The notes beneath the pieces were generated by a model. That model was not told the DNA's origin. It saw only the letters and a program-made list of their open reading frames with translations, and ran no database searches. A stretch of DNA of 64,000 nt from Leptospira selangorensis (GTDB lineage: Bacteria; Spirochaetota; Leptospiria; Leptospirales; Leptospiraceae). Within the stretch, counting starts at the first letter, position 1; each line of letters starts with the position of its first letter. Below are positions 44,676 to 55,906 of this stretch, in pieces. The stretch lies in assembly GCF_004769405.1 (NCBI RefSeq), contig NZ_RQES01000012.1, positions 1-64,000 of the forward strand. The letters are read 5' to 3'. The position numbers and the translations under genes are program-made.

Positions 44676-45938
44676 TTACTCGTAATTTTTGCCGGAGATC
44701 TTTTTCCAAATGGAGGCCAGATGTTCTCTGATCTTTCCTTCCATTCCGTTTTTGGTTGGCTTATAGAATTGAGGAGGATTGTCCGAAAGATCGTCCGGAA
44801 AATAGGAGAATGGCACAAACCCGCCGAAATCATGAGGATACTTGTAACCCTGACCTGCTCCTTCTTTTTTATGAGTAGAAGTAGGAGCATTTCTAAGTCG
44901 GTTTGGGATCTTTAAACTTGGTCCCCTTTCTTTTACGAAAGAAAGTGCGGAACCTATTCCCAAATAAGACGCGTTGGACTTGGGACAAGAAGCTAAGAAT
45001 GTAGTGACCTGCCCTAAAACGATCCTTCCCTCGGGCATTCCGATCGTTTCTAATGCATGCAGTCCGGCGACCGCCAAAGGTAAACCATGAACGGAAGCAT
45101 TTCCAATATCTTCAGAGGCCAGGATGATAAGTCGCCTTGCGATGAAGAGCGGGTCTTCTCCTCCTTCTAACATCATCGCTAAATAGAATAATGCCGCGTC
45201 AGGATCACTTCCTCTCACCGACTTGATGAATGCGGAGATCACATCATAATGGCTTTCTCCGCTTTGGTCGTATTCGATTACTCTACTTTCTAAGAATGTT
45301 TCTATATCGGAGGCCTCTATGGAAGCTCCGGAATCTCTGGAAAGAACGAGTCCTTCTAAATTAGAGAGAAGTTTTCTTGCATCTCCTCCCGAATAACGGA
45401 CGAGCAATGAACTTGCTTCTTTTGTAATATTAGGTTTTGGATCTAAAGATTCTATTCCTCTGGAAAGTATTTCCAAAAGATCGTTCTCTCCCAATGGTTC
45501 AAGTCTGAGTACCTGGCATCTGGATAATAATGGCCTTGTAATTCGAAAGGATGGATTTTCGGTAGTTGCTCCTATTAGAACAATCCCTCCTGTCTCCACT
45601 CCTTTTAATAAACTATCTTGTTGAGAAGAACTGAAACGATGTATCTCATCTAAAAATAGAAGAATACTCCCTTCTTTCTCGGATCTTTCTAATAGTTTTT
45701 TGATATCTGCAACGCCTGTGGTGACTGCGTTGTATTCTACAAAAGGTAGTTTCCAGGTATTTCCTAAGATCCTGGCGATTGTGGATTTTCCTGTGCCGGG
45801 AGGTCCGTACAACAGAATGCTTACCGGTTCTTTATATTTTTGTAATTGAAGTTTTGCCTTTTCCTGTCCTATGACCTGAGCAAAAGAACTAGGCCTGATC
45901 TTATGAGGAAGAGGAGCTCTCTCAAATAGACTGCCCAA
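44676..45938 (-). CDS. rarA: replication-associated recombination protein A (RarA/MgsA AAA+ ATPase)
   Basis: An AAA+ ATPase of the RarA/WRNIP1 family that acts at stalled replication forks. Walker [10 protein letters not shown], Walker [11 protein letters not shown], sensor 1 (GATTENPSF) and the C-terminal tetramerisation part ([27 protein letters not shown], then YKYPHDF) are present. I propose a TTG start at 45938 ([16 protein letters not shown]), where family members normally begin and where GGAAG lies 9 bases upstream. A longer reading to 46010 overlaps the upstream gene by 89 bases and adds unrelated residues. Confidence 0.88.
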   Translation of the reverse strand: MGSLFERAPLPHKIRPSSFAQVIGQEKAKLQLQKYKEPVSILLYGPPGTGKSTIARILGNTWKLPFVEYNAVTTGVADIKKLLERSEKEGSILLFLDEIHRFSSSQQDSLLKGVETGGIVLIGATTENPSFRITRPLLSRCQVLRLEPLGENDLLEILSRGIESLDPKPNITKEASSLLVRYSGGDARKLLSNLEGLVLSRDSGASIEASDIETFLESRVIEYDQSGESHYDVISAFIKSVRGSDPDAALFYLAMMLEGGEDPLFIARRLIILASEDIGNASVHGLPLAVAGLHALETIGMPEGRIVLGQVTTFLASCPKSNASYLGIGSALSFVKERGPSLKIPNRLRNAPTSTHKKEGAGQGYKYPHDFGGFVPFSYFPDDLSDNPPQFYKPTKNGMEGKIREHLASIWKKISGKNYE

Positions 45939-46164
45939 GATCTTCTTCCAATTCTCTTTGGATCTTACGTATGCAGGAGCGGATTGTAGAATTGCACACA
46001 TCGCAGGCACTATGACAACATACTAAGGATTGTTCTCTGATCTTTCCATCCAATACATTCTCTATCAATTCGGAAATACGAACAGGTAAAGCGAACCAAT
46101 CTAAATTTTCTAAGATCAATTCTTTTCTGGTTTTAGGAATGAGTCTGGGAGAATCGTCCTTCAT
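45922..46164 (-). CDS. small Cys-rich hypothetical protein
   Basis: An 80-residue protein, unrecognised. Its C-terminal half carries CC-H-x2-C-x2-C-x5-C (residues about 49-64), a pattern that could bind zinc or an iron-sulfur cluster. The N-terminal half is helical and charged. Its end overlaps the proposed rarA start by 17 bases, which suggests coupling with rarA. Confidence 0.6.
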   Translation of the reverse strand: MKDDSPRLIPKTRKELILENLDWFALPVRISELIENVLDGKIREQSLVCCHSACDVCNSTIRSCIRKIQRELEEDLGQSI

Positions 46165-46209
46165 CTAAACTTTTGTACCTTTGTTTATAACTTACGTCAA
46201 TCCGAATGT

Positions 46210-46806
46210 TCAGATCCCGATCCATCCGCCCTTTATTAGATAGTAATAAAGAATAAAACGTGGGATCCTAAAAAGTGCCGCTGCAAAAAAAAGATCAAGC
46301 CTCATCTTCATTACACCAGCCGCCACCGAAGTCCAAGAGTATGGCAATGGAGTGAGAGCCGCAAGAACCACCGCCCAGAAGCCGAATCTTTTTACGTATA
46401 CTTCTAACTTTTCTTCATGGTTTCGAATGAACTTGGAAAAGACTGTTAACTTAGGAAGAAGGAATCTTCCTTGGGAATAAGAACATCCTCCCGCAAGTAA
46501 AGACCCTACAGAAGCAAAAAAGATTACCCAGAAATCAGGCATCTTTGCCGCTACTGCCAGGATCAAAAATGTATCTGGCGGAAAAAATACATGTACTGAG
46601 TCCGCAATGAATATGGAAAGTCCCACTCCCCATACTCCAGTGTAATCCAAAAAGAGCCCGGCAACCTGAGTCACCCTTTCATTAAAAAATCTTGCGAGAA
46701 CAAGTACTACCAATAACAAGATCACGCTTGCGATCAATGTTTGTCTGACCAAGGTGGAGATTACATTTTCAGTGGAGTTTTTAAGTTCTTGGGATTCCGT
46801 TTTCAA
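46210..46806 (-). CDS. DedA/YqaA-like (VTT domain) membrane protein
   Basis: A 198-residue inner-membrane protein with about five helices. The VTT/SNARE-associated pattern is seen in FFPPDTFLILAVAAK, FFASVGSLLAGGCSYSQGRF, and LAALTPLPYSWTSVAAGVMKM. DedA proteins act in lipid scrambling and membrane homeostasis. The start is TTG, with GCAGGTAA upstream inside the last codons of mutL (gap 3 bases), so it is translated with mutL. Confidence 0.78.
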   Translation of the reverse strand: MKTESQELKNSTENVISTLVRQTLIASVILLLVVLVLARFFNERVTQVAGLFLDYTGVWGVGLSIFIADSVHVFFPPDTFLILAVAAKMPDFWVIFFASVGSLLAGGCSYSQGRFLLPKLTVFSKFIRNHEEKLEVYVKRFGFWAVVLAALTPLPYSWTSVAAGVMKMRLDLFFAAALFRIPRFILYYYLIKGGWIGI

Positions 46807-46809
46807 ATT

Positions 46810-48594
46810 TTACCTGCGATGAAACATTCTTTCCAGATCTTCTCTGGTTAATTTAACCAAGGTGGGTCTTCCGTGAGGACAACGGGATGGATTCTCACAA
46901 TAACTCAAACGGTTCAGCATCTCTGCGATTAGATGGTCCGAAAGTTGATCCCCTTTTTTAACTGCAGATCTACAAGCCACACATTTTGCCATAAGATCGT
47001 ATAACTCAGGCTCGGGAACTTCTTTGCCTCCGGTTCGATTTAAAAAATCAAGAACGATCTCTTTTTCATGTCCCGGCAAAAAGTAACCTGGAACTTCTCG
47101 AAGGACCATTGTGTCTTCTCCGAGTGAATCTAATTTTAAACCGACTTCTTGGTATTCACCAAGTCTATCTTTGATATCTTCCGCTTCTTGTTTAGATACG
47201 GGAATACGGACAGGAGTGAGAAGAGGTTGAATGCCGTAATTTTTCTTTTTCAGTTTTCTTAATACTTCTTCGTAACGGATCCTTTCGTGGGCAGTGTGTT
47301 GGTCTATGATATAAAAACCATCTTCTCCTTCTGCCAAGATAAACGTTTCGAATAAGAGTCCGAAATGTTTTTTAGGAATAAACTCTGAATGTTTGATCGG
47401 TATATCCGTTAGATCATCCAATCTGGAGCCGGGACCGACTGCTTCTACAGGAAAAGAAGGAGAATGTTTCACTTCTTCATAAAGTGCTCCTCCTAAAAGT
47501 TGTTGTTCCATTCCTGGAGAAGAATTACCGGAAAATGAATATAATGTGGATTCCATCTTTTTAGGTTCAGGTCTTAAAAGCCTGTTTTTTAATTCTAAAA
47601 AGCTGACCGGTGTGCTGGATCTAAGTTCTTTTTGGATCAATTGCAAGAAGAATGTATTAAATCCTTCCTCATCCAAGAAACGGATCTCTTTTTTAGCAGG
47701 ATGAACGTTTACATCTATGGATTCCGGATCTACTTCAAAAAACAAAAAGCAGTACGGATGAGCGTTTGGAGGAAGAAGTTCATCATAACATTTTTTTAAT
47801 AAATGAGAGGAATATTTGATCTCAACCGGTCTTCCATTCACGAATATGAACTGGCCTGTTCGATTCGATTTATAAAAATCAGGATCGCTGATATAACCTT
47901 TCGCCCTCCAACCTTTTCTTTCCAGTTGGACCTCCAACAAATGGTCCCTGAAATTTTCTCCGAATAGGTCTATGATCCTTTCTCTTTTATCTTTAGGGGG
48001 AAGTCTATATATCTCTTTATGATCCTGAACGAATCTAAATCGGATATCTTCTCTTGCGAGAGCCTGGACGGTTACCTTGTCACGGATCTTCTTATCTTCT
48101 GAACGAACCGATTTTAAAAATTTCCTTCTGACCGGAGTATTATAAAATAGATCCTCAACCAGGATCTTAGTCCCTTGAAAACCAGGGATAGATTCTTTGG
48201 AAAGGATTTGTCCTTTTTCCGCCCTCACCTTCCATGCAGTAGGTTGTCCTGTTCCTGTTTCAATCGTGAGTTTGGAAACGGAGGCGATGGATGCCAATGC
48301 TTCTCCCCTAAATCCATAAGAAGAAACTAATTCAAGATCTTTTAATGTACGGATCTTACTTGTGGCATGTCTTTGGATCGCAAGAGGGATATCCTCTTCT
48401 TCTATTCCAGATCCATTATCCGAAAGAAGAAGTGAGGTCAAACCTCCGTCTCTGGATTCCACTTCGATCGTGTCTGCGCCTGCATCCACTGAGTTCTCCA
48501 TCATTTCTTTGAGGACTGAGTGAGCAGATTCTATCACTTCCCCGGCGGCGATTTGGTTGATTAATTCCGGACTGAGTTCTTGGATCCTTCCCAT
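46810..48594 (-). CDS. mutL: DNA mismatch repair protein MutL
   Basis: A 594-residue MutL. The N-terminal GHKL ATPase motifs are [14 protein letters not shown] and GFRGEAL, followed by the RKFLKS region. The C-terminal part has [13 protein letters not shown], a near match to the DQHA-x2-E-x4-E endonuclease site (Ala to Thr). It also has [11 protein letters not shown] and CPHGRP, so it is probably of the nicking type found in bacteria without MutH. I chose ATG 48594 ([20 protein letters not shown], the usual family start); 23 upstream in-frame residues would overlap the kinase gene. No mutS is in view. Confidence 0.92.
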   Translation of the reverse strand: MGRIQELSPELINQIAAGEVIESAHSVLKEMMENSVDAGADTIEVESRDGGLTSLLLSDNGSGIEEEDIPLAIQRHATSKIRTLKDLELVSSYGFRGEALASIASVSKLTIETGTGQPTAWKVRAEKGQILSKESIPGFQGTKILVEDLFYNTPVRRKFLKSVRSEDKKIRDKVTVQALAREDIRFRFVQDHKEIYRLPPKDKRERIIDLFGENFRDHLLEVQLERKGWRAKGYISDPDFYKSNRTGQFIFVNGRPVEIKYSSHLLKKCYDELLPPNAHPYCFLFFEVDPESIDVNVHPAKKEIRFLDEEGFNTFFLQLIQKELRSSTPVSFLELKNRLLRPEPKKMESTLYSFSGNSSPGMEQQLLGGALYEEVKHSPSFPVEAVGPGSRLDDLTDIPIKHSEFIPKKHFGLLFETFILAEGEDGFYIIDQHTAHERIRYEEVLRKLKKKNYGIQPLLTPVRIPVSKQEAEDIKDRLGEYQEVGLKLDSLGEDTMVLREVPGYFLPGHEKEIVLDFLNRTGGKEVPEPELYDLMAKCVACRSAVKKGDQLSDHLIAEMLNRLSYCENPSRCPHGRPTLVKLTREDLERMFHRR

Positions 48595-48631
48595 ATAGTT
48601 TGGACCCAGCTTGGAAGGTGGAAATCTTATG

Positions 48632-50668
48632 TCAAGATTGGATTTCCGGTTTAGATAGAGCAATTTCTAGTATAAATTCGGAACCTTTGCCGGGCACACT
48701 TTGGACGGAAATATCCCCATCCATCTTTTGGGCGAGAGCCTTACAAAGTGCAAGCCCGAGCCCTGCTCCTTGGAATGGTTTAGTAACACCGGAATCCACT
48801 TGTTGGAACGGATTGAATATAGAACTGAGTTTATCTTCCGGGATTCCTATGCCAGAGTCTTGGACCCTAAATCTAAGCCTATAATCCAGATTGGTGTCTT
48901 GGATCTTTTCTCCGGAAAGTTTGACGAATCCTTTTACGGTGAACTTCTCCGCATTTTCCAAAAGGACCAAAAGCATAGTTTTAAATCTTTCTTCATCACC
49001 CTCCACAATCTCAGGAAGGTTATCTGAAAGTGTTACACTAAAGTCCAAATTCTTTCTACGGATCTTATCTTCGACCCTCATCGCAGCTTCATAAACAGAA
49101 GCTTTAAGGCTAAAACGTTTATTCAAAAGGTATAATGTACCTTTTTCCAAACTGGATGCATCCAACATAGAACCAAGGATGACCATCATAGCATCCCCGC
49201 TTCTTTTAAGTAACTCCAACATCTCTTGGTGTTCCGGTTTGAGATCGGAATCCAATAACATCTGAGTGATCCCCATGATCCCGTTCATAGGAGTCCGGAC
49301 TTCATGGTCTACGTTGATCAAAAATTCACTTTTTGCTTTATTGGCAGCCTCTGCTTCGTCTCTTGCAAATTCTAATTCCCTAGTTCTCTTTCTGACTAAT
49401 TCTTCCAGATTGGTATTCAGAATTTCTTGGACCTTCTCTCTTTCTCTGAATCCACTTAACATTTTGCTAGACAAAGAAAGAGAATTTCCGAGTACGAATA
49501 TTCCTACTCCTATCCCACTCAACTCCCATGAATCTAAAAGTTCTGCATGAAATAATATCTCACTTATCATAAAGAATAGAAGGAAAATAAAACCGGTGAG
49601 ATAGATATAAGCCCCCACCATTTTCTGAGAAACCGCTTTTGCTAAAACAACAAGAGAACAAGCTCCGTTAAACACGAATAATATATATGAAGGATTGATC
49701 AGATAAGAATAGATCGCAGGTCCTGTAAACAAAGTGATTAGCGTAAAAATTCCTGCGAAAATATAACTGAGTTTCAGAAAATTTTTACCGAAGCCGGAAG
49801 GGAATACTACCAATAAAAAATGGAAGGCCAAAGGCATTCCCATAAACCAGGTGATAAATTCGGTTCTTAGATAAATCTCTGGCCCCACTAAAAAATGTTC
49901 CGGAAATAATCTAACTCCGGTGGAATATAATCTTAGCCCAACCGTTATGGAAAGAAGTCCCAGAATGAATGCGGAAGGATCTTTTTTATAAAAAGCAGAT
50001 ACGAATATATGGAATAAACCTAAAAAGAAAAGTCCTCCGCAGAGTATTCCTTCCAAGTCCCTTCTGTCCATATAATAGCGACTTACACATTCTGCAGTGC
50101 CTAAGATCGGAGGTTTCCAAAGCCCTCCCTTTCTATATTGGTAATTTGAAATTTCAAAATCAAGATGCGCTGTTCCCTGCCATACCGGAAGGATAGAATA
50201 GCTGGTCTTAAGTTCCAGACCATCCTCGGTCGGATCTCCTACTTTCCCAACTTCATTGATTACTTTTCCGTTAAACAGTATTCTATAATTTGTTCCTTGG
50301 TCATAAGAAACCAAATGTAAATTTTCTACAGGAGTAGAAGAGACCAAGTCCACTCTATACAATGCTTTTCCGTATTTAGGAAATTCTCCCTCGTCCGAAC
50401 CTGGCCAATCATGTTTAGTCCAGCTACCAGGGACAACGTTTAAGGAAAATTTTTCAGGCTCTTTGGGAAGACTTGTATCTGGAGCGGCACCCAACCAGGC
50501 AAACTTCCAATCTCCCGTCATTCGGAAACATTTTCCCTGGTGGACGGACTTCTCCCAATCTATAACACCATTCTCTAATAAAGCTTTTTTAGGAGAAGGT
50601 GTACAGTATGCGAAAAATAAGAATGCCGCCAAAAGAAAGAGCGGATCCTTTTTGGACAAAATTCCCAT
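48632..50668 (-). CDS. 7TMR-DISM sensor histidine kinase
   Basis: A 678-residue membrane kinase. Signal peptide with a lipobox-like AYC (about 20-22), an extracytoplasmic jelly-roll 7TMR-DISMED2-type domain (about 40-190), seven hydrophobic helices (about 205-400), a coiled coil, an H-box with DHEVRTP, and an ATPase domain with [15 protein letters not shown] and GAGLGLAL. No receiver is fused, so it needs a separate partner. The extracytoplasmic fold suggests carbohydrate or lipid ligands. It lies 37 bases before mutL and probably shares its transcript. Confidence 0.88.
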   Translation of the reverse strand: MGILSKKDPLFLLAAFLFFAYCTPSPKKALLENGVIDWEKSVHQGKCFRMTGDWKFAWLGAAPDTSLPKEPEKFSLNVVPGSWTKHDWPGSDEGEFPKYGKALYRVDLVSSTPVENLHLVSYDQGTNYRILFNGKVINEVGKVGDPTEDGLELKTSYSILPVWQGTAHLDFEISNYQYRKGGLWKPPILGTAECVSRYYMDRRDLEGILCGGLFFLGLFHIFVSAFYKKDPSAFILGLLSITVGLRLYSTGVRLFPEHFLVGPEIYLRTEFITWFMGMPLAFHFLLVVFPSGFGKNFLKLSYIFAGIFTLITLFTGPAIYSYLINPSYILFVFNGACSLVVLAKAVSQKMVGAYIYLTGFIFLLFFMISEILFHAELLDSWELSGIGVGIFVLGNSLSLSSKMLSGFREREKVQEILNTNLEELVRKRTRELEFARDEAEAANKAKSEFLINVDHEVRTPMNGIMGITQMLLDSDLKPEHQEMLELLKRSGDAMMVILGSMLDASSLEKGTLYLLNKRFSLKASVYEAAMRVEDKIRRKNLDFSVTLSDNLPEIVEGDEERFKTMLLVLLENAEKFTVKGFVKLSGEKIQDTNLDYRLRFRVQDSGIGIPEDKLSSIFNPFQQVDSGVTKPFQGAGLGLALCKALAQKMDGDISVQSVPGKGSEFILEIALSKPEIQS

Positions 50669-50741
50669 AGAGTTGGCTATCTTTTATCGATTTGCCGGAA
50701 ATCGTCCAGGACAAAATCGATGTTAGAGTACGATCTAAAAA

Positions 50742-51998
50742 TTAAACTGAATCCGCCTGAGAACTGATAAACGGGGCCTTAGGAGACAAGAAGTATCCGC
50801 TTAAAGAGGCAAATAAGACTGGAGTAAAATTGGAAACTCCAGTTAAACCCGTAAGCAATATAGTAGTACTAATCGGTGTTTTGGTTACGGATGCATTTAC
50901 GGATGCCATCAAACAGATCAGCAAAAAGGATTCGTTTTCAGAAGGGAAAAAATCCATAAAGAATCTACCTGCCACAGCTCCAACGAAGAATAACGGTATA
51001 ATAATACCGCCCCTCCAACCGCTGGAAACGGTAATATTGATCGCCAAGATCTTTAATAAAGCAAGAGTCCCGAAAAAGATCCAATTCCCTTTTGTGACTA
51101 CGATCTCATTCAACTGGTCATGACCAAAATAACGAGTGAGTGGTTCGTAATACGCAATACACCCTAAGAGTAATCCGCCTATGGTAGTCTTTACAAAAAT
51201 AGGAAGAGTTATTTTAGAGAAAGAAAATTTAGTAATCCTGAATATTCCATAAAATATCCATCCTACGATCGCACCCGCCATCCCGAAACCGATCGCGTAT
51301 TGGAAATCTTCTATTCCGCCAGGAATATATTGTGGGAATTCCCAAGTAGGTCCTATTCCCATATCAGTCATAAACAAGAATACAAAATACGCACTACAAC
51401 TGGAGAGAAATGCGGGAAGTAATGCCTCGTAATATTCTACCACATGTCTATGTTGTAGGATTTCCAACGCAAACAAGGCTCCGCCTAAAGGAGAACCGAA
51501 TAAAGAAGTGAATCCCGCTGCCATTCCGGCAATGGTCATAGATCTAAGCTCTTCTCCTTCTAATCCTATCTTTTCAGCAAACCAGCTTCCGAAAGATCCA
51601 GTGATCTGAACTAGAGGAGCCTCCGGTCCTGCACTTCCTCCGGAAGAAATACTAAGCAAAGAAGATAAACTCATCGAAGGATTATTTTTAGGGTCGAGTT
51701 TTCCTCCCCTAAAACGAATATTATCAATTACTAATGAGATCTCTCCAGGCTCTCCCAAGAAATAAATGAGGAGTCCGATACCCAAACCGGACAAGGTCAT
51801 GATCAGAATAATATAATGCCCTTGGAAACCTGCTAAAAGTTTGGTGAGATATTCCAGAATTTTCCAAAATACTGCTGAGAATACTCCTGCAAATAATCCA
51901 AGGAGTACATACAGGATACTCCATCTAGAAAGCATGAATGGATTCTTTTTAGATAAGATAAAAATTGGATTTTTTAGAAGAGTTTGGATCCGATCCAT
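50742..51998 (-). CDS. ClC family chloride channel / H+-Cl- antiporter
   Basis: A 418-residue membrane protein with about ten helices. ClC signatures: GSGGSAGPEAPLVQ, where the gating Glu is conserved (GPEAP in place of the common GREGP), then GMAAGFTSLFGSPLGGALFALEI, and GWRGGIIIPLFFVGA. The second 'proton' Glu of exchangers is not obvious after FALEIL. It moves chloride or a related anion across the inner membrane. Its stop-to-start distance to purM on the same strand is 21 bases. Confidence 0.87.
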   Translation of the reverse strand: MDRIQTLLKNPIFILSKKNPFMLSRWSILYVLLGLFAGVFSAVFWKILEYLTKLLAGFQGHYIILIMTLSGLGIGLLIYFLGEPGEISLVIDNIRFRGGKLDPKNNPSMSLSSLLSISSGGSAGPEAPLVQITGSFGSWFAEKIGLEGEELRSMTIAGMAAGFTSLFGSPLGGALFALEILQHRHVVEYYEALLPAFLSSCSAYFVFLFMTDMGIGPTWEFPQYIPGGIEDFQYAIGFGMAGAIVGWIFYGIFRITKFSFSKITLPIFVKTTIGGLLLGCIAYYEPLTRYFGHDQLNEIVVTKGNWIFFGTLALLKILAINITVSSGWRGGIIIPLFFVGAVAGRFFMDFFPSENESFLLICLMASVNASVTKTPISTTILLTGLTGVSNFTPVLFASLSGYFLSPKAPFISSQADSV

Positions 51999-52019
51999 AT
52001 TTCTACCGGTTTGAAAAGT

Positions 52020-53057
52020 TCAGACAAAAAGAACGGACTCTTTATTTTTCGAAGTGATTACTCCGATTTTATGGACCAGCTCTCCTTTTTCTTCCAAAGC
52101 CGCAGTTGCATCTGCCACAGACTCCGGAGAAACGATGACTATGTATCCGATTCCCATATTAAAGGTGGAATACAATTCCTTTTCGGTTAAAGAAGGAAAA
52201 TCTTTCTGCACTCGGGCAAAGAAAGGATTTTCAGGAAGATTCTCTCGTTTGATCTCAATAGCTAAAGAATCAGAAAGCACTCTAGGAATGTTTTCGTAAA
52301 AACCTCCTCCAGTGATATGTACCATTCCTTTTACTTCAACTTTTTTGGTAAGGTTCAGTATACTCTGAACATAGATCCTCGTAGGACGAAGTGCGAATTC
52401 TTTTAAGAAATCGACTAACCCTGGATCTGCGGGGAGTTTTCTTCCACCTTCCAAATACAATTTGCGGATAAGAGAAAATCCATTGCTATGAGGACCGGAA
52501 GATTCTAAACCTAAAACGATATCCCCAGGTTTGATCTTGGATCCATCTATTAAGTCTTCCTTCTCCACTGCACCTACAACGAACCCGCCTAGATCGTATT
52601 CGTCCGGATCCATTGTGCCCGGATGTTCTGCGGTTTCTCCGCCGAGAAGTGCAGCTCCGGAAAGTTTACATCCTTTTACGATACCTGCAACGATCCTTTC
52701 CATTCTTTCCGGGATCAATTTACCGCAGGCTATATAATCTAAGAAAAATAAAGGTTCTCCACCGGAGACAAGAATATCATTCACACACATAGCGACCAGG
52801 TCTATGCCGATCGTATCATGAATATTGAATAAACGAGCGAGCTCTACCTTGGTACCTACACCGTCGGTCCCGCTAAGTAATATCGGATTTTTATAATTTT
52901 TGAGGAAGGAAACGTCGAAGGCGCCTGAAAATCCTCCAAGCCCGCCGAGAACTCTTGGGCCATGGGTAGATTCTACGTTTTGTTTGATCTTTTTGACGAA
53001 TTCTTGGCCGGCTTCTGTATCGACTCCGGCGGATTTATAACTGATTTCTTCTTGCAT
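52020..53057 (-). CDS. purM: phosphoribosylformylglycinamidine cyclo-ligase (AIR synthetase)
   Basis: A 345-residue PurM. It has the N-terminal YKSAGVD motif, GTDGVGTKVELA, the ATP-binding block LGGETAEHPG, and FNMGIGYIVIV near the C-terminus. It closes the imidazole ring in step five of purine synthesis, in the cytosol as a dimer. Length is typical. Other pur genes are not adjacent. The ClC gene follows by 21 bases. Confidence 0.95.
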   Translation of the reverse strand: MQEEISYKSAGVDTEAGQEFVKKIKQNVESTHGPRVLGGLGGFSGAFDVSFLKNYKNPILLSGTDGVGTKVELARLFNIHDTIGIDLVAMCVNDILVSGGEPLFFLDYIACGKLIPERMERIVAGIVKGCKLSGAALLGGETAEHPGTMDPDEYDLGGFVVGAVEKEDLIDGSKIKPGDIVLGLESSGPHSNGFSLIRKLYLEGGRKLPADPGLVDFLKEFALRPTRIYVQSILNLTKKVEVKGMVHITGGGFYENIPRVLSDSLAIEIKRENLPENPFFARVQKDFPSLTEKELYSTFNMGIGYIVIVSPESVADATAALEEKGELVHKIGVITSKNKESVLFV

Positions 53058-53110
53058 GGACCCGCTCCAGAACAGAATTCCCGGCTCGGGTCTAATGCCC
53101 AGAAAAAAAG

Positions 53111-53722
53111 CTATTTCATTTGATCGATTTGTTCCATTGCGGAGAGCTCTCCCGCAGCTGCAGGGCGAACTTTTAGAGCCTTGATCCCAGGTCCCAAGTC
53201 TACTGCTTCTCCTGCTTTTACCAAAACTCGTGCCTCATCGTCTTTTCTTGTGATTTGAACACTACCTTCTCTCACTGCGAATGTTCCTGTTTCATTAGCA
53301 GGATTTACCTGTCCCCAAAATTGGGTCCCTCTAACGGCAGCTACTACGGTAGGAGTATCGATTGAGATGGATTCGTTCTTTTTCAGTTTGGCGACTTTTA
53401 CCAAAATATTGCCTGAGTTGATCTTAATATAATTTTGATCCGCTCTCAATGCAGCGATAGAAGCCTCGGAACCACCTAAGAGTCGAACTGTCCCTAAAGT
53501 AGTGGTTAGATCAAGAGTAGCATCTTTGTCTGTTTTTACGATTTCTGATTCCACAACACGATCACTCGCCTTCAGGACAGAGCCCGCTTTTTCAGCAGTC
53601 GCTTTTCCTACGATAAAGGAGACGATTGCATCCGTAGTTTCTTCTTCTTTAGGTTTGCAGAAGAAGAATAGGCTCGGAACTAATAGGATCACAACTAGCT
53701 TTGATATGGATATAGAGTTCAT
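53111..53722 (-). CDS. FecR-domain lipoprotein
   Basis: A 203-residue protein with a signal peptide and lipobox (LFFFC, about Cys22), then a FecR domain (about 35-185: ATLDLTTTLGTVRLLGGSEASI, ... VVAAVRGTQFWG, ... VREGSVQI). FecR domains are beta-helical and, outside iron-citrate signalling, occur in many exported spirochaete proteins. No FecI-type sigma or TonB receptor is adjacent, so signalling to a sigma factor is not supported. Probably sits in the periplasm or on the outer membrane. Confidence 0.8.
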   Translation of the reverse strand: MNSISISKLVVILLVPSLFFFCKPKEEETTDAIVSFIVGKATAEKAGSVLKASDRVVESEIVKTDKDATLDLTTTLGTVRLLGGSEASIAALRADQNYIKINSGNILVKVAKLKKNESISIDTPTVVAAVRGTQFWGQVNPANETGTFAVREGSVQITRKDDEARVLVKAGEAVDLGPGIKALKVRPAAAGELSAMEQIDQMK

Positions 53723-53799
53723 ACGGATTCATAAAGCTAATACAAAGCGCCTAGACCGGGAACCAAAAAAATACTCTTTAGGAAAAAAATTTCCACCTG

Positions 53800-54573
53800 T
53801 TATGGGGATACTTTTTGTAATAACTGGGAGGCCAGACCTTCCGTTTCTTTTAGATTATTAGGGGAAGAAAAGAACAGATTATAATTAGGACGCCCTTGTT
53901 TTCCATCCAAATGAAGAGATCTGACTAAATGGCGGACGGTCCCCTGGTTCCCATCATGCAGAATTGCCTCCGGATAGAGGTCTTTTATTTCGTTTTTCAA
54001 GAATACGTAATGTGTGCATCCCAATACAAGAGCACGAATTCTTTGTTCTTGAGGAATTTTTAATATGTTTTTAAGAAGAAGTTTGGCTTCTCCCCATTTT
54101 CCATGATCCACTAGTGTCGCAAGACCGTCACAATTTAAGTGAACTACTCTTTCGGACGCGCCCAATTCGGATTTCAGGGCATGCAGTTTCTCTTCCCTAT
54201 GAGTAACTGAAGTGGCGAGTAACGCAATTTTTTCTCCAGGGTGGGCCAGAAGTGCAGGTTTGATTGCAGGTTCCATACCGAATACAGGTACGGACAATTC
54301 TTCTCTTAATTTAAAAGCGGAAGCAGAGGTTGCAGTATTACAAGCAAGAAGGATCGCATCTACTTCTTCTTTTAAGAAAAAATTACATACATTGCGAGTG
54401 AGTTCCAAAACTTCCGAGGTTTGTTTCTCCCCATAAGGAGCATGAGCAAGATCTCCATAATAGAGAAAATTCACGGAATAGGGAAGATCCAAGAGTTCCT
54501 TAAGAACGGAAAGTCCTCCCATTCCGGAATCCATTACTCCGATCTTAGGAACTCTTTCTTTATTGTTTCCCAT
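53800..54573 (-). CDS. murI: glutamate racemase
   Basis: A 257-residue cofactor-independent racemase supplying D-glutamate for peptidoglycan. Both catalytic cysteines are visible: Cys78 in LLACNTATSAS and Cys186 in VLGCTHY. The N-terminal MDSGMGGLSVL and YYGDLAHAPYG blocks are typical. Cytosolic. It lies 3 bases after the aminotransferase gene, so the two form a unit. Confidence 0.94.
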   Translation of the reverse strand: MGNNKERVPKIGVMDSGMGGLSVLKELLDLPYSVNFLYYGDLAHAPYGEKQTSEVLELTRNVCNFFLKEEVDAILLACNTATSASAFKLREELSVPVFGMEPAIKPALLAHPGEKIALLATSVTHREEKLHALKSELGASERVVHLNCDGLATLVDHGKWGEAKLLLKNILKIPQEQRIRALVLGCTHYVFLKNEIKDLYPEAILHDGNQGTVRHLVRSLHLDGKQGRPNYNLFFSSPNNLKETEGLASQLLQKVSP

Positions 54574-54576
54574 ATC

Positions 54577-55881
54577 CTAAGCGGAAGCTGTATAGTCCTC
54601 TATACTCTTTCTCAAAGTATTATAGATCCAACGGAATTTTTCCTCATCTTCTTCTAGAAGTGTTACCCTAAATCCGTCTCTATCAGTACAGAAAGAAGAA
54701 AGTGGAACCACACATATTCCAGTAGAAGCCAAAAGATAATACACAAACCTACGATCCGGAGCACAATTCCCGAGAAGAGGTCTGATAAATTCTTCTGCCT
54801 TTGGATTAGAGATAGGAAGAGTCATCTTATCCCCTAAAATTCCCTTATCAAATGCAACAGTAAGATAAAATGCACCCTTAGGTTCTACTACAGTAACACC
54901 TTTTAATCCTTTAAAAGACTCGGTGGCAAGTTTGGCCTTCTTCTTGAACTTCTCATTTCTTTCTTTTAAATGGGGAAGAAACTGAGGATGGGAATATACT
55001 TCCGGGATTGCCATCTGAGGAAGAGTGGTAGAACACACCTCCAACATTTTAGCATCCAAAAGAGTTTTTACATAACGAGCAAAAACCGGATCCTTATCCT
55101 TGTTGAATATCTCCAACCAACCACATCTTCCACCTGGCCAAGGAAATTCCTTCGAAACGGAACGAAGAGCCATTCCAGGCACCTTGTTCCCGATCACTTC
55201 AGAAAGATGGATTGTTCCTGTTTCGGAATAATTCACATGAGCATATGTTTCGTCGCAGATAAGCATTACATCGTATTTTTCTGCGATCTTTACGATCTCA
55301 CGCATTACATTTTTATCATATACTGCACCGGTAGGATTATCCGGATTGATTAGAAGAATTCCAGCAATCGAGTCGTTATATTTGACCTTATTCTCAATAT
55401 CTTCCAGATCAGGCATCCAACCCTGCTCCGGATTTAAATTATAGGTCATATGCTCGTAACCGGAGTGAGCAGCTTCCGCAGAAGATAGTGTAGAATATGC
55501 AGGGCTTGGTCCTATGACCCGAGCCTCTCTTCTTAAAAATCCGAAAATTTTAGCGACCGCATCACCTAGTCCGTTGAAAAATAATATATCATCGGCGGTG
55601 ATTTGCGCTCCGCCTCTTTCATTCACTTTGTCCGCTAAAAAGTTTCTGGTTTTTTCGAATCCTTGAGTAGCCGTATAGGCCCAGGACTTGTCTTCGAGGA
55701 TCAGATCCGAAACGATTTTTTTCATCCAAGGAGCGACCTTCTCTCCTTTTTGGATGGGATCTCCGATATTCTCGTAAGTAATCGGAACTCCGAGAGCTTC
55801 TAACTTTTTAGCGACTCCTACGATCTGACGGATCTCGTAAATGAGAGCATCAGCACCGCTGTGAACGATATTTCTTCTCAT
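54577..55881 (-). CDS. PLP-dependent class I/II aminotransferase (alanine/aspartate type)
   Basis: A 434-residue fold-type-I aminotransferase. Visible blocks: an N-terminal IGDPIQKGE, PLP-binding INPDNPTGAVYD, Asp/Tyr in LICDETYAHV, the Schiff-base Lys in SVSKEFPWPGGRCGW, and the substrate Arg in DGFRVTLLEED. The exact substrate is not clear; the length and the early IGDP block are near the AlaT/AspC group. Together with murI (3 bases downstream) it may help feed amino-acid pools for the cell wall. Confidence 0.85.
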   Translation of the reverse strand: MRRNIVHSGADALIYEIRQIVGVAKKLEALGVPITYENIGDPIQKGEKVAPWMKKIVSDLILEDKSWAYTATQGFEKTRNFLADKVNERGGAQITADDILFFNGLGDAVAKIFGFLRREARVIGPSPAYSTLSSAEAAHSGYEHMTYNLNPEQGWMPDLEDIENKVKYNDSIAGILLINPDNPTGAVYDKNVMREIVKIAEKYDVMLICDETYAHVNYSETGTIHLSEVIGNKVPGMALRSVSKEFPWPGGRCGWLEIFNKDKDPVFARYVKTLLDAKMLEVCSTTLPQMAIPEVYSHPQFLPHLKERNEKFKKKAKLATESFKGLKGVTVVEPKGAFYLTVAFDKGILGDKMTLPISNPKAEEFIRPLLGNCAPDRRFVYYLLASTGICVVPLSSFCTDRDGFRVTLLEEDEEKFRWIYNTLRKSIEDYTASA

Positions 55882-55906
55882 GTCTAGCCTTATGATTTTA
55901 GAAAAA

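Noticed and set aside
53111..53722. FecR-FecI signalling system
   Set aside because: Only a FecR-type domain is present; no FecI sigma factor or TonB receptor is adjacent.
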